Shown here one piece after another: positions 11,275-24,855 of a DNA stretch of 64,000 bases. The notes below the pieces were generated by a model. That model did no database searches. It was given only the letters and a program-made list of their open reading frames with translations, and was not told the origin of the DNA. The position numbers and the translations under genes are program-made. Position 1 is the stretch's first letter. The number at the start of each line of letters is the position of its first letter. This DNA comes from Microcebus murinus (lineage: Eukaryota > Chordata > Mammalia > Primates > Cheirogaleidae), in assembly GCF_040939455.1 (NCBI RefSeq), contig NC_134136.1:72162501-72226500 (forward strand), written 5' to 3'.

Positions 11275-12366
11275 GGCTGCATGCACACCAACATTTGTTG
11301 TTTGGGGACTTTTTGATAAAAGCCAACTCACTGGAGTTAAATGATATCTCATTATGGTTTTGATTTGCATTTCCCTGATGATTAGAGATGTTGAACATTT
11401 TTTCATATGTTTGTTGGTGATTAATCTCTCTTCTTTTGAAACGTTTTGGTCTGTGTCTTTTGCCCACTTTTTGATAGGGTTGTTTGATTTTTTTTCTTGT
11501 TGATTTTCCTGAGTTCTATATAGAGTCTAGTTATCTGCTCCTTATGGAAATATTTTCTCCCATTTGAAGGTTGTCTATTTGCTCTACTGATATTTTCCTT
11601 GGCTGTGCAGAATATTTTTAATTTGATCAGCTCCCATTTAATTACTTTTGCTGTTGCTATGATTGCTTTCAGGGTCTTCATAAATTCTTTGCCTAGGCTG
11701 AGGCTCTGTAAGAGTTTTATCTACATTTTAGTACAAGATTCTTATGGTTTCATGCCTTAGGTTTAAAATAGTTATCCATTTTGAGTTGATTTTTCTGACA
11801 GGTGAGAGGTGTGGATCCTTTTTCAGTCTTCTACATGTGGCTATCCGATATTTCCAGCACCATTTATTGAGTATGGATTATGTTCCCCAATGTATGTCTT
11901 TGTCTGTTTTGTCAAAGATCAGATGGCTATATGAGCATGGTTTTATATCTTGGCTCTCTGTTCTTATCCATGATCTATGCTCGTGTTCTTATCCTAGTAC
12001 CATGCTGTTTTGGTTACTACAGCCTTGTAGTATGGCTTGAAATCTGGTAAATTGATGCCTCCAAATTTGTTCTTTTTGTTTAAGGTTGTTTTGGCTATAC
12101 TGGGTCTTCTCTGGTTCCATACGAAGCATAGAATTATTATTTTTTTAGATCTTACAAAAAAGATGTTGGTATTTTAGCAGGAATTGCACTGAATCTGTAG
12201 ATCACTTTGGGTAGTACAGACATTTTAACAATATTGATTCTGTCTATCCATGAGCATAATAGTTTTCCATCTGTTTATATCTTCTGAAATTTATTTTCTC
12301 AGTGTTTCATAGTTCTCCCTATATAGGTCTCTCACCTCCTTAGTTAAATATAAATCCTACTTGATC
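11275..12366 (-). mobile_element. L1 ORF2 segment, antisense
   Basis: Antisense ORF2 runs from the Cys-rich tail region (11290) back to the start of the connection region ('atagttctccctatataggt' at 12310). It begins without a T-run or 3' UTR, so the L1 3' end is missing. It abuts sense ORF2 at 12367. Frames are interrupted. Confidence 0.8.
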
Positions 12367-14035
<1,669 letters not shown>

Positions 14036-14344
14036 CTTCTTGAGATCAACTGACACATTACCCTGAAGTTATAGACTTATTTAAAGGCATTCTATCACTG
14101 AGTTGAGGTTATACTTCCTGCAAGAACAACACATTAACTAGAATCCCAGTTCCTTTCCAGCACTAAGAACAAAGAAGATGACCAATAAATGCCAAACAAT
14201 CAAATACTGATGAGTTAAAGATTGAGTTCACTTCTAATGGCTGTAATGTTAAAAACTAACTGTGTCACTGAGGAGAATGAAGATTCAATTTTACATATGG
14301 ATCTCATGTCTAGTCTCCCGTATTTAGAGTTTATTCTGAAGACC
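14036..14344. other. No feature recognised
   Basis: Unique-looking AT-rich sequence between the L1 segment and a MIR relic. Confidence 0.4.
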
Positions 14345-14765
14345 ATAGAGCACTATGACCAGGGTGCACACTCTAGAATAGTGGTTCTCAACTGGGGGGA
14401 ATTTTGCTCACCAAGGAACATTTAGAAATGTCTAAAACATTTTTGGTTGCACCACTAGGAATATGATACTGGCATCTAGTGGGTAGAGGCCAGGGAGGCT
14501 GTGCAACATCCTACAATGCACGGAACAGCACCCTCAACCAAGAATCTTCCTACCTAAAATATCAATAGCATTCTAGATCCTGAGATGTCTGGGTTTGAAT
14601 CCCAGTTCCACTACTTATGATCTGTGTGACCTTTGGTGGTTACTCAACTTTCTTTATCTGCACAACTAGGTACATCATTGCTATGAGGAATACAGCTAAT
14701 TCTCATAAAGCATGTTATGTCTGGCATATTGATGGTACTCAGGGAATACTAGCTTGTATTATTAT
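14345..14765 (+). mobile_element. MIR SINE split by MER20
   Basis: The left part 14345-14378 ('tagagcactatgaccagggt') and right part 14571-14765 ('gtttgaatcccagttccact', 'tgtgtgacctttggtggtta') are consecutive in MIR. The interruption is the DNA transposon at 14379-14570. Confidence 0.65.
14379..14570 (+). mobile_element. MER20 hAT-type DNA transposon
   Basis: It starts 'tagtggttctcaactggggg' and contains 'actggcatctagtgggtaga' and 'aacatcctacaatgcacgga', all diagnostic of MER20. Flanking octamers 'ctctagaa' (14371) and 'ttctagat' (14571) match at 6 of 8, fitting the 8-bp duplication of hAT elements. Confidence 0.9.
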
Positions 14766-14769
14766 ATTT

Positions 14770-16980
14770 ATTATTAAATAATTCAAGTATACCAATAATC
14801 TCTTCAAGGCCATTGACTAAGTATTAAATAGATGTCTAACATGTTAACTACTATGTGGGAATGATGAAAAATGCTACTGTTTTCTTTTGTTATCCTAAGT
14901 TATATATGAAGTTTTTTGGTGTTATACTGTCAGTCATTCCAAGTACTTTAATATTCTTGTTATGAAATAGCAGACACAAGCTTAACATATTGAACACAAA
15001 TAAGAACAAATCAAAACATAGCACAGATGCACTGGGAAGCTTGCTAGTGAAAGGGTTCAAAGTTTCCTAATATTTCACACACATAAACACATGGAGGTTT
15101 TTTAAAAATGGATAAAAATATGTACTGTCTACAATTTTAATATATGACAAAATAGAATTCAGTCCAAAAACCATCATAAGGAATAAAGATATAATACATT
15201 GACAAAAGGAATAACTGGATAGGAAGACTATCAGTAAAATGTAAGGATTTAATAATACTATCTCAAAATACAGTTATTGCCTTTTTATAAAGAATATCTG
15301 ACAGAAATGTAGGGAGATTTTAAATACCCTTCTCAGAAATTGAGAGATCAAGTGAGGAAAAAGAGATGCAGAGATATTGAAGATATAAAAAATACAATTG
15401 TATTTGTTACAAAAGGCAACATCAGTGGCATTTTCAGCAGCATTAATAGGAGTGCAGACTCCCAAGTTCCTGCTAAGCAGCAGGCACCTCCAATCAGGTT
15501 TTCAGGGAGTATGGGTTCTAGGCTCCAGACCACAGGCAGTAACATCTTCCTGAAATGTGGGAAGCCCTATCCTCATCACTTTTGCTTTTTCAGATATTCT
15601 AACACTTTTGTAACTAATTCCTTGCTTTTATTCTCTGGTTGAGTGGTTTTCCTGACTATATACTCTGATTAATAATACATATCACTTATATCTACATACC
15701 ACATGCCAAACTCAGCTCTCAAGATGTCTCAAGAAAAGATTATGAAATACAACCTACTTCCTGTGGTTTCTGGGGGTGGAAATGGTAGTACAAACCCAAT
15801 GTATTGACTCTGTCACAGTCTGTACTTCTGGTCTTGAAACTTTAATTTTTATTACTACATGGAGAAAACATTCACTCCCTTTCCATGGAAAGCAATATGC
15901 AAACCAATCTCTGGGAGGACCTCCTTGTCAAGTGTTCTCAGCATTATCTGGATCCACCTTCTGGGAGGTTCTTTTATATTTTTTCCCTCTTTTTCCTAGT
16001 CATGCCTGAAGTAGGTGTTAAGGAATATGCTGAAAATTCACAACCTTCTCAGCAAATTTGTCAATTCTGTACAGTTGGGGTTTGAAGGCTTATTTTAAGT
16101 CTTGAACTATCAAAGATATTTTGTCCAGAATTATGCTTTCCTGGGCAATAAAATTCTCTCAAAAACACTGTAGGCTTCTGATATATTTGAGTCTAGCCAG
16201 TTCTGCATGGCAGCTACTACAACTAACACTTTACTTCTAGACATATTTCATTAATATGCTCTATTTCTCTGCTTTCTCATTCTAATACCCACCCCCTTCC
16301 ACTTAGCAAATAAAAATACAAAACATCCAGTTACATTTGAATTTCAAAGAAACAGTGATTTTTTTTTCAGTGTATGTACCATGCAACATTTGGACCATAC
16401 TTATGCTAAAGTAATTATTTACCTGAAGTTGAAATATAACTGGGCCTCCTGCATTTTATCAAACAATTGTCTATATGAAACACATGACCTCAAAGGTGGC
16501 CCCTTCAGTGAAGAGAGTGAAAAGGAAATACAGCATGGGAAGTTTCATTGCCAGGGTTGAAAATATCCTATATTGCTTCTGCCTACAAAAATCATCATCC
16601 TGAAGTCATTCATATGTACCCAAACCAGCTTTACAGAGAGCTGATGAAATTCATGCTCCCTCTGTGTCCCAAAAGTAGAAATAGCATGACAAACACATAA
16701 TATCATTTCTTATACAAACATAATGGAATCTCAACTATTAGATATATTATAGATCACCCTATCTATACACAACAAATAGTGGATATGCATTATTTTAAGT
16801 ACACATTGATTAATAAAATATAGCATACATTAAGCCATAAAGGCAGCCTTACCACATTTCAAAGAGTTGGTATCTCACAAACTATTTTCTCCAACACTAA
16901 TGAAATCAAATTAGATATTTAATAACAAAACACATCTTCAAAAGACCCACACATGTAAAGAGGAAAGGTTCAAAACAAAA
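14770..16980. other. Unique-looking sequence, no gene recognised
   Basis: I find no repeat I can name and no convincing coding frame. The short frames near 15340-15642 and 15776-16085 overlap on several strands and lack domain signals. Confidence 0.45.
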
Positions 16981-16984
16981 TATT

Positions 16985-17905
16985 TGAGAGGGAAAATGCC
17001 AATCAGACATTTAGAAAAGATATCTGAAAATAAATAAGTAATAAAAAGCTTGTATATACACTCCTACAAGTCAATAAGAAAAAAATGCATAACTCAATAC
17101 AAAAATTGGCAAAAGACAGCCATTTGATAAAATGCACATCCAAGTATCCAATAAACATTGTAAAAAGTACTCAACCCCATTGGTAATCATGGAAATACAA
17201 AGTAAATCCATAAGATACCACTTCATGCACACATAGATGAACGCTTACTGTTCAGAAGAATTAACACAGCAAGTATTGGTGATAAGCAATCAGAACATAA
17301 ACATTCCTGTTGCGTGTATAAAATGGTTAGTACTTTAGAAAACTACTTTGATAGTTTCTACTGAAGCCAAACATACATATACCCTATGACATAGCAATTC
17401 TATGCCCAATAATATATCCAACAAGCATGCATACATTTGCCAATACTGTTCACAGAAGCAGTATTCATAATAACCATAAGCTAGAAACAACTCAAATGTC
17501 CATGAACTGTAGGATGGTTAAATAAATAGTAGTATATTCATATAATGGAACATTACAAGACAAGAAAAATGAATGAATTATTGTTACATGTAATAGCATG
17601 GATGATTCACAGAAACAATGCTGAGTGAAAGAAACCAGAAACAAAATAGTACATAGCATATGATTCCATTTATATTAATATAAAGTTCATGAAAATGGAC
17701 AGAATTAATCTATAGTGATACAAGCTAGGATGGAGGTTTCCTTTGTAGTAGATAGGACTAGAAATGGGCATAAGGGAGAGCCTCAGGGTACTGATAATGT
17801 TATGTTTTATTCTGGATTCTGTTTACATTGGTACATACAAAGTGAAAATTCAGTAAAATCTATTCTTATGATTTTTGCATCTTTGTTATACCTCAATAAA
17901 ATTTA
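16985..17905 (+). mobile_element. Old L1 ORF2 end and 3' UTR, sense
   Basis: It follows old mammalian L1 order: 'accactttatgcac'-like phrase at about 17217, 'catataccctatgacatagc' at 17375, 'cacagaagcagtattcataa' at 17451, 'tgattccatttatattaata' at 17662, ending 'tacctcaataaaatttaa' at about 17905. Frames are ruined. Confidence 0.75.
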
Positions 17906-18065
17906 ATTTTTTAAATTTATTTTTCCCAAATTCTGTGGGTACAAATATTGTTAGGGTTACATATCTTGTCCCCACAATGGAATATTACTCAATCCTAGGA
18001 AACAATAGTGAACTAACACCGTTTATGCTATCGTGGATTAAGCTTAAGCCTGTAATACAAAGTGA
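17906..18065 (-). mobile_element. Very short L1 insertion with inverted part
   Basis: 17908-17974 is the antisense last 65 bp of L1 ('gttagggttacatatcttgt'). 17975-18060 reads sense ORF2 end ('caatggaatattactcaatc'). This is a small copy of the inversion pattern described at 2878-4620. Confidence 0.6.
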
Positions 18066-18109
18066 GACAACACAAGACCTGGAAATAAAATTTTATTTAA
18101 CAAAACTTT

Positions 18110-18424
18110 ATAATTTTGGCAAATAATATCAGTGGATGCTAAAATTATTCAGTGAATGATTTGGGGGGAGAAGGATATATTGAGTTGATCTACAAAGGGG
18201 AAATGTTACCTTAGCAAGTGGAAAAATATGACAAATCCTACTAAAACCAAGTGATGAAACAGTGTTAATTATAAAGTGACAAACTGGTGTTAGGCACCTC
18301 CTGATGTGATATGATGTAATACAATGGGACGCACACAACATCATATGTGTAGTATTCTTGCCAATAATGTTTAACCTGTAACTCATCATGAGGAAACAGG
18401 AAATCAATATGAACAGTCTTCAGT
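18110..18424 (+). mobile_element. Ancient interspersed repeat, left part
   Basis: The phrases 'tgatgaaacagtgttaatta' and 'ctcatcatgaggaaacagga' belong to an old mammalian interspersed repeat whose family I cannot name with confidence. It resumes at 18697. Confidence 0.4.
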
Positions 18425-18696
18425 ACAACTGGACTGACCAGTTGTTAGGGAAAGGCAAAGATAGAAAATGTAACCAAAATGTTAAGAAAAAAAAGAAAAA
18501 CAAACATTTGTTCGGTGTGAAACAGATGGGGGGGAGGGGATGGGAATATACATACATAGTGAGTGTGATGCACACCGTCTGGGGGATGGACATGCTTGAA
18601 GCTCTGACTCGAGGGGGGAGGGGAGACAAGGGCAATGTATGTAACCTTAACGTTTGTACCCCCATAATATGCTGAAATAAAAAAAGAAAAGAAAAA
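18425..18696 (+). mobile_element. L1 3' UTR, sense, 5'-truncated
   Basis: A G-rich tract (18525-18541) leads to 'atacatacatagtgagtgtg', 'tgggggatggacatgcttga' and 'tttgtacccccataatatgc', then an A-rich tail with AATAAA at about 18677. Only the 3' UTR is present. It splits an older repeat. Confidence 0.85.
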
Positions 18697-19170
18697 ATTG
18701 TCAGTGTCGTGAAAGGCAAAAATGTTCAGGGACTATCCTATAATAAAAAATTCTACTAAAGAGATGTGACAACCCTATGCAATGCATTATCTCTGAATTC
18801 TGGATGACAGACTAAAAGAACTATAAAGAAAATTTGGGGTACATCTGGGGAAATTTGAATAAGAACTATGCACTTGATAGTAGTAATGTATCAATGTTAT
18901 GTTCTGTCATTGTATGGGGAATGTTCTTATTCTTTGGAGATATAGTTTGAAGTATGTAGAGCGAAAGAATTCTAACCAGTTCAGCAAAATGTAAACACCT
19001 CCTCTAGTTTCACCTCCCTCCCTCTCTCTCTCTCTCAAATGTTTGAAAATATATGTTAATAGCTGGTGAGGCTATGAAAGTTAAATATAGGTGTTCTTTG
19101 TACTATTCTTTCAGTTTTTCAGTAGGCTTGATTTTTTTCAAAAACAGAAGTTGGGAGACAAAATTGCCCT
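18697..19170 (+). mobile_element. Ancient interspersed repeat, right part
   Basis: It continues the element at 18110-18424 with 'gtgaaaggcaaaaatgttca' and 'ctggggaaatttgaataaga'. A CT run lies at about 19014-19036. Family not assigned. Confidence 0.4.
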
Positions 19171-19399
19171 GTTTGGGGAAAAATGTTCACAGTATACCTC
19201 ACTATATCTACATTTGTAATTATATCTGTATATAATTATATATATGCCACATCTACATGATACAAGTACATCAAATTATTAACAATGTTTACCTCTGGGC
19301 ATAGAACTTACTGGTCATTTAAGTTTTCTTTATTATACTTTTTAAAATAATAAGCATGTGTCATTTTGCAAATACAGTACAACAAGAAACTTTTAAAAA

Positions 19400-20300
19400 A
19401 ATCAACTAAGTATTCAACCCGAGCAACTGAATAAAAGAACAACAGTGCCAACCCAGATAAAGAAAAATAAAGAAAATAATAAAGATAAAGGCAGAAATTA
19501 TTGACAAATAAAAACCAATAGAGATTAACAAAATGAAACCTGGTTCTCTAAAAAGATTATTTATGAACAAATTTATAGCAAGGCTGATTCCCACAGGAAT
19601 GTGATGAAATATAGATAAATAATTATGTAAAAGAGAAAACAACTACAAATATAAGCATTTAAAAATAATAAATCAAACAACAATTTAGAGTAAATATATA
19701 AATCATTAAGAAACATAAGATAATCAGTATTTGTATAAGAAGCGGAAATTAAATAGATAAATATCCATTAAATGAATTGAAGTGGTAGTCAAAGAACTCC
19801 CCTTTAAAAAAAAATAATGCCCAGCAAGAAGTGTATAGGAAATCTCTGTAACTTATGCTTAGTTTTGCTGTGAATCTAAAACTGTTGTAAAAAATAAAGT
19901 CTATTAAAAATAATATATATGTCAAGAATAAAGCGATTTTATAGGTGAATAACAAGGTATAAAATAATAGTTAGTTCTAATCATACATGACTTTCAAGAC
20001 AACAGAAATAAAGTAAATGCTGCCAAACTAATTTTACTAGGCAACTCTAATCTTGATTATAAAAACAAACAACAATAAATTAAAGGAAAATCTAAGCCCT
20101 TTTCAGTTATGAATGCAGATGTAAAAATCCTAAATAAAATATGAGCTGAAAAACATTCAGCAGTAAAAGGTGAGTACAATAGAAGAAGATTAAATAGAAA
20201 TTTTCCCTGGGAATAAAATGATGATTTCAATATAAAAATAGCTACAATTAAAGATATCAATAGACTGAAGGAAAAAAAAAAATCACATGTTGATGCCTGT
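19400..20300 (+). mobile_element. Old L1 ORF2 middle, sense, degraded
   Basis: A-rich sequence with the L1 phrases 'aaataaagaaaataataaag' and 'cctggttctctaaaaagatt' (the 'SWFF' region) and a weak match through the RT region. No frame survives. Confidence 0.5.
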
Positions 20301-20342
20301 GCAAATAAGTTCAAAATCTATCTATGATAAATATAAAATTTT

Positions 20343-20505
20343 AGGTAGGTAAGGTGTCTCACGCCTATATAACCTAGCACTTTGGGAGACTGAGGCAGGA
20401 GGAACACTTGAGCCCAGGAGTTTGAGGTTTCAGTGAGCTATGATGACACCACTGTACTCTAGCCCAGGCAATGGAGTGAGATCCTGTCCCTCCAAAAAAT
20501 CTTAG
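20343..20505 (+). mobile_element. Free Alu monomer (FLAM-like), sense
   Basis: A single 7SL-like arm runs from 'aggtaggtaaggtgtctcac' to 'tggagtgagatcctgtccct', with no second arm. Monomeric Alus predate the dimeric family. Confidence 0.8.
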
Positions 20506-20509
20506 CAAT

Positions 20510-20835
20510 ATATGAAATCACAGAAACCTCCCTAATTGGGTAAAGTTATATACAGCAAAACTTTACAGTAAATATTACTTAAATTTAAAAATAAATATAT
20601 GTAATTCATTAAGATCATGGATAAGACACATGTTCACCATTAATGTTTAACATATCATTTGAAATATTGGGCAATTATATAAGGAAAGGAAACAAAAGTA
20701 TAAGAACTGAGGAGAACATTTGTGAGTTAGTTTTAGTTGTTAATGAATAACTTTGTATACTTAAGGACAAAATTAACTTCATTCCTTGGGCACAGTTTTC
20801 AACTGTGTCTTCTTTTACCTTTCAATTTAAATTGG
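20510..20835. other. No feature recognised
   Basis: AT-rich, no repeat or frame I can name. Confidence 0.4.
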
Positions 20836-21052
20836 TTCCATTTTTTACTATATTTTTAGACTTTTTTTCCAGCATATTATGGGGATACAAATGTTAAAGT
20901 TACATATATTGCCCTTGCCTCCCCTCCTCCCTCGAGCCAGAGCTTCAAGAGTGACCATTCCCCAGATGGTGCGCATTGCACTCATTATGTATGTATATAC
21001 CCATCCCCGCCTTCCCCCTCCCACTTGCCTGACACCTGATATATGTTTTTTT

Positions 21053-21087
<35 letters not shown>

Positions 21088-21212
21088 TTTTGGATATATT
21101 TTCTATCTTTGCCTCTCCCTAGCAAGGGTTAGAGGTATACCCTTCCCCTCTACAATGCTCGCCACATCCGTCAGATGTGGGTCTAACCCCTCAACCATAA
21201 AAATAATATTTT
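20836..21212 (-). mobile_element. L1 3' UTR, antisense
   Basis: Antisense L1 terminus 'agcatattatggggatacaa', then 'cagatggtgcgcattgcact' and a C-rich tract (reverse of the 3' UTR G-tract). A 30-base T-run lies at 21054-21083. The rest reaches 'aatgctcgccacatccgtca' near 21152. Confidence 0.85.
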
Positions 21213-21221
21213 AGTATAAAG

Positions 21222-21231
21222 AAACGTTACT
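21222..21231. repeat. Left target-site duplication of the outer L1 (candidate)
   Basis: 'aaacgttact' here and 'aaatgttact' at 35333-35342 differ only by a C-to-T change in a CpG. They flank the outer L1 start and its A-tail. Confidence 0.55.
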
Positions 21232-22041
21232 GATATAGAGAAAATGGTGGAGTAGGGGTGCCCTCCTGGCTCTCTGCTCCCAGAGCGAAAAGTGAAGAAA
21301 GTAGATAGCCACACTCGAGCGATCTGCACTTCCACGGGACCAGCTTCGAAAGCCTGCAGACATCCAAAAGGAAATGGAGGGATAAGACCATTTACAGCCT
21401 AAAGCAAAGGTGAACCGATATCATTCTTCCGCAAAACTCAGGGATTCGGAGGCACACAACAGGGAAGGAATGAGGCGTGGTTTAAGCCACTGCCAGCTGG
21501 CAGTGGCACCAGCCCTACCCGGAGGTGAGAAACACCCCCTCCTACACTGAGCTTCACTTCCACGTAGGCCTGGAGGTGCCTGAAGTTGGTGAGAAGTGGC
21601 AGCTCGGGATTAAGCCGTGTGGAGAGGAGACTAGAGCAGGGAACACACAGAGTTCCCCAGAGCACACAGCTGCCGCAGTTTAAGGTGGGGGAGGGTCTGA
21701 GCGCAGCAACCACTCTCCGGGCAGCAGGAACCAGAGACCACTCAGGAATCTCCCTGCAGAACACGCCCAGGTCAAGGTTAAGGGGAGTTTACACAGAAGG
21801 AGGCTTCAACTTTGGATATAGAGGTGGTTTGGGATAGCAATGAGAGGTCAGAGGGCGCAAAGTTAGACTCCTTGATCCATTAGAACCCCCCTCCCTCTGC
21901 CCCTCCGACACCACTCCCGCCCCTGCATTCCGGGGCTGACTTGGCATTCCAGCACTAAATTGGGCTCGGGGTTTCGAGGGGAGGTGCAGAGAGAGCGCTG
22001 GTACGCACCCCTGCTCCACAAATTTGATATTGAACCGTCAC

Positions 22042-23430
22042 GTGCTGCACAAGTGGCACTGACTCTGTGCTCAGAGAGTGGACCCTGCCTGGACAGGGCA
22101 GTACTACAGGGGAGATTGCCCTTGGTGGATTGAAAGCAGAGAAACATTGCCTTCCACAATCTCCTGTGAACCGGAGCCCCGCCCTGGGCTCCAAAGTCTC
22201 TGTCCCAGCCTTGGGGGCGGAGCTGAGATAGGAACTGTTCTCATTCTGGCCGCTTATCTCCACCTGTGTAATTAAGGAGACAAAAGGCAGGGATTGGTGG
22301 GTCCCATTGCCTGCCTGGTTCTGGTCAGTCTCTCCCTGCACAGGTCTCCTGCACTGTGCCCAGAGTGTGGAGCCCAACTGGGCAGAGCTTTGCCTTGTAG
22401 GAGTCTGCCTTTAGTGGTTGTAAGGCAGAGATATTTTACGACCCCCACATCCAGGGATTTGGGGCTAGGCCTTTGGCTCCAAAGTTTGTATCCCTGCCTT
22501 GGGGGCGGAGCCGAGATAGAAACTGCTCCTGTTCCTGCCGCTTATCTCCACCTGTGGAATTAAAGAGACAGAAGACAGGCCTGGTAGGTCTGGCTTCAGG
22601 CCAATCCCCAACTGCACAGGTCTCCCGCGCTCTGTGTCCAGAATGCAGAGCCCGCCTGGGCAGGGCCTAGCCTAGAAGGATTCTGCCCATAGTGGCTAAA
22701 AGGCAGAGAGACTTTACATCCACCACCATCCCATGTCTTGTGGCTGAGCCTTTGGCTCCAAAGTCTCAGTCCCCGCCTTGGGGGGAACTGAGATAGGAAC
22801 TGTTCTCGTTCCTGCCACTTATCTCCACCTGTATAATTAAGGAGACAGAAAACAGGGATGGGTGGGTCCCATTGCATGCCTGCCTGCTTCTGGTAAGTCT
22901 CTCCCTGTACAGGTCTCCCACGCTCTGTGTCCAGAGAGGGGAACCCGCCTGGGCAGGGCTGGGCCTCGTGGGATACTGCCCTTAGTGGCTATAAGGCAGA
23001 GAGACTTTACATCCACCACGCTCCAGTATCTTGTGGCTGAGCCTTTGGCTCCAAAGCCTCTGTACCCGCCTTGGGGGCAGAGCTGAGATAGGAACTGTTC
23101 TCATTCCTACCGCTTATCTCCACCAGTGTAATTAAAGAGACAGAAGACGGGGATCGTGGGTCTGGCTACTGGCCTGCCAGCTTCAGGCCAGTCTCTGCCT
23201 GCACAAGTGTCCTGCGCTCGGTGTCCAGGCCCTGGAGATTGCATGGGCAGGGCTGAGGCTAGTAGGAGGCTGCCTTTGGTGAATACAAGACAGAGAGACG
23301 TTACGACCCACACATTCTGGTGACTTGGAGCTGGGGCTTCAGCTCCAAAGTTTCTAGCCCTGCCTGGGAAGTGCAGCTGAGATAGGAACTGCTCCTGTTG
23401 CTGCCATCTATCTCCACCTGTGTAATTAAG
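22042..23430 (+). promoter_or_regulatory. Tandem monomer array in L1 5' UTR
   Basis: Five direct repeats: a partial unit about 22042-22276, then 22277-22564, 22565-22841, 22842-23136 and 23137-23430 (288, 277, 295 and 294 bp). Each full unit begins 'gagaca(g/a)aa', contains 'ctgcacaggtctcc' or a variant and a GCCTGGGCAGGGC-like block, and ends 'ttatctccacctgtgtaatt' or a variant. Each has 'gagatag' about 30 bp before 'tatctcc'. Tandem promoter monomers are known for rodent L1. Their presence in a primate L1 is unexpected to me. Promoter activity is inferred from position only. Confidence 0.85.
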
Positions 23431-23671
23431 GAGGCAGAAGACGGGAGGCCGCCCGAGCAGCCTGGAGACCAGCGGGAAGGATAGGGGAATTGGCTGTTTC
23501 CCCTCCAATACATCTCAGACTGCTGGCTCCCCAACGGGTAGAGAGAGCTACAGACACCAGCTCAGCTATGGCTGCCGCTAGTGACCAACACCACCTACCG
23601 GCTCAGAAACTAAATAAGACGTGTGAATACCCAAATGAAAACCTAAAGGAATGAAACAACAACTGAGCAAA

Positions 23672-24674
23672 ATGGGAAGAAATCAGTGAAGGAACTCCGG
23701 AAATATGAAGAAACAAACGGAAAACACACACCCAAAGAGGAGCACCAGCTCCTTAGAAACAGACAACAACCAAAACCTGGGAACCAAAATGACAGAAGAG
23801 GAATTTTGAATGTGGATCATAAGAACACTCACCCACCTGCAAGAACAACTCAATAACCAACACAAAGAAACCACAGAAAGCATCCAGGATATGGAACAAA
23901 GATTCACTAAAGAGATTGACATATTGAAGAAAACTTTAACTGAATTCAGGGAGATGAAGAATCAACTCAGGGAATTACAAAATACTGTGGAAAGTCTCAA
24001 GAACAGGGTAGATCAAACAGAAGAAAGAATCTCAGAGCTTGAAGATAACACCTTCCAAATAAATAAATCAGTCACAGAGATAGAGCAGAGAAACGAGAAA
24101 AGAGCAAAGCCTACAAGAGCTGTGGGATTATGTGAAGAGACCTAACGTGAGGATCATAGGGTTACCAGAAGGGGAAGAAGACAGCACTCAAGGGATGGAC
24201 AAGCTTTTTGAAGATATAATAGAGGAAAATTTCCCAGGCCTTTCTCAAAATCTCGATATACAAGTTCAAGAAGCCCAGAGGAACCCTGAAAGATTCAATA
24301 CAAACAGGAAGACGTCACGTCATGCAGTCATCAGATTGACCAAAATATCAATTAAAGAGGCCCTTATAAGAGGTGTAAGATGAAAGAAGCAAGTAACTTA
24401 TAAGGGAAAGCCAATTCGAATAACACCAGACTTCTCTGATGAGACTTTACAAGCAAGGAGAGACTGGGGCACCATTCTCACTCTTCTGAAACAAAACAAT
24501 GCCCAGCCTAGAATATTATTCCCTGGAAAACTAAGCTTTGTATATGAAGGAGAAATAAAGACATTCCCAGACAGGCAAAGCCTCAGAGAATTCACCAAGA
24601 CGAGACCAGCCCTACAAGAAGTACTCAAAACACTGTTACACACAGAACACCATAATATAAACTCACGAATATAA
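23672..24674 (+). pseudogene. Outer L1 ORF1, broken
   Basis: The ATG at 23672 starts the same MGRNQ reading as the inner ORF1, but early in-frame stops interrupt it (TGA at about 23687 and TGA after EEEF at about 23807). The coiled coil ('KNRVDQTEERISELEDN'), the RNA-recognition region and the C-terminal domain ('QARRDWGTILTLLKQNNAQ', about 24450) can all be read across frame shifts. It is complete in length but dead. Confidence 0.85.
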
Positions 24675-24713
24675 AAACAACCAAAACCCAAAGATTAAAG
24701 GCAAGATATCACT

Positions 24714-24855
24714 ATGGCTCAAGAGAGAAATCAAAGCAACAACATCCAACCCAACTGAATGAACAGTAATCTACCTTACCTATCAGTTCTCTCAATAAAT
24801 GTGAATGGCTTAAATTCTCCACTCAAGATATATAATGGATAAGAAAATACAGGCA
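24714..24855 (+). pseudogene. Outer L1 ORF2, 5' end
   Basis: The ATG at 24714 gives MAQERNQSNNIQPN and then TGA. The following frame contains the endonuclease start '[14 protein letters not shown]'. Insertion of the inner L1 after 24855 separates this from the remainder at 31394. Confidence 0.85.
24841..24855. repeat. Left target-site duplication of the inner L1
   Basis: 'aagaaaatacaggca' is repeated without change at 31380-31394, just after the inner A-tail. It is the outer ORF2 sequence copied on insertion. Confidence 0.92.

Larger units (their letters stand above)
21232..24855 (+). mobile_element. Outer L1, 5' part (5' UTR, ORF1, ORF2 start)
   Basis: It starts 'gatatagagaaaatggtgga', a 5' end whose CpG has decayed relative to the ATGGCGG start of the inner copy. 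The order is 5' UTR with a tandem array, ORF1 relic, then the first 140 bp of ORF2. It is cut at 24855 by the inner L1 and resumes at 31394-35332. With the insertion removed it is about 7.6 kb, longer than the usual 6-7 kb because of the repeated 5' UTR. Confidence 0.9.

Noticed and set aside
21438..23534. Many overlapping frames on both strands of the outer L1 5' UTR
   Set aside because: They follow the GC-rich tandem array and its periodicity. There is no consistent start or domain and the frame differs between monomers.
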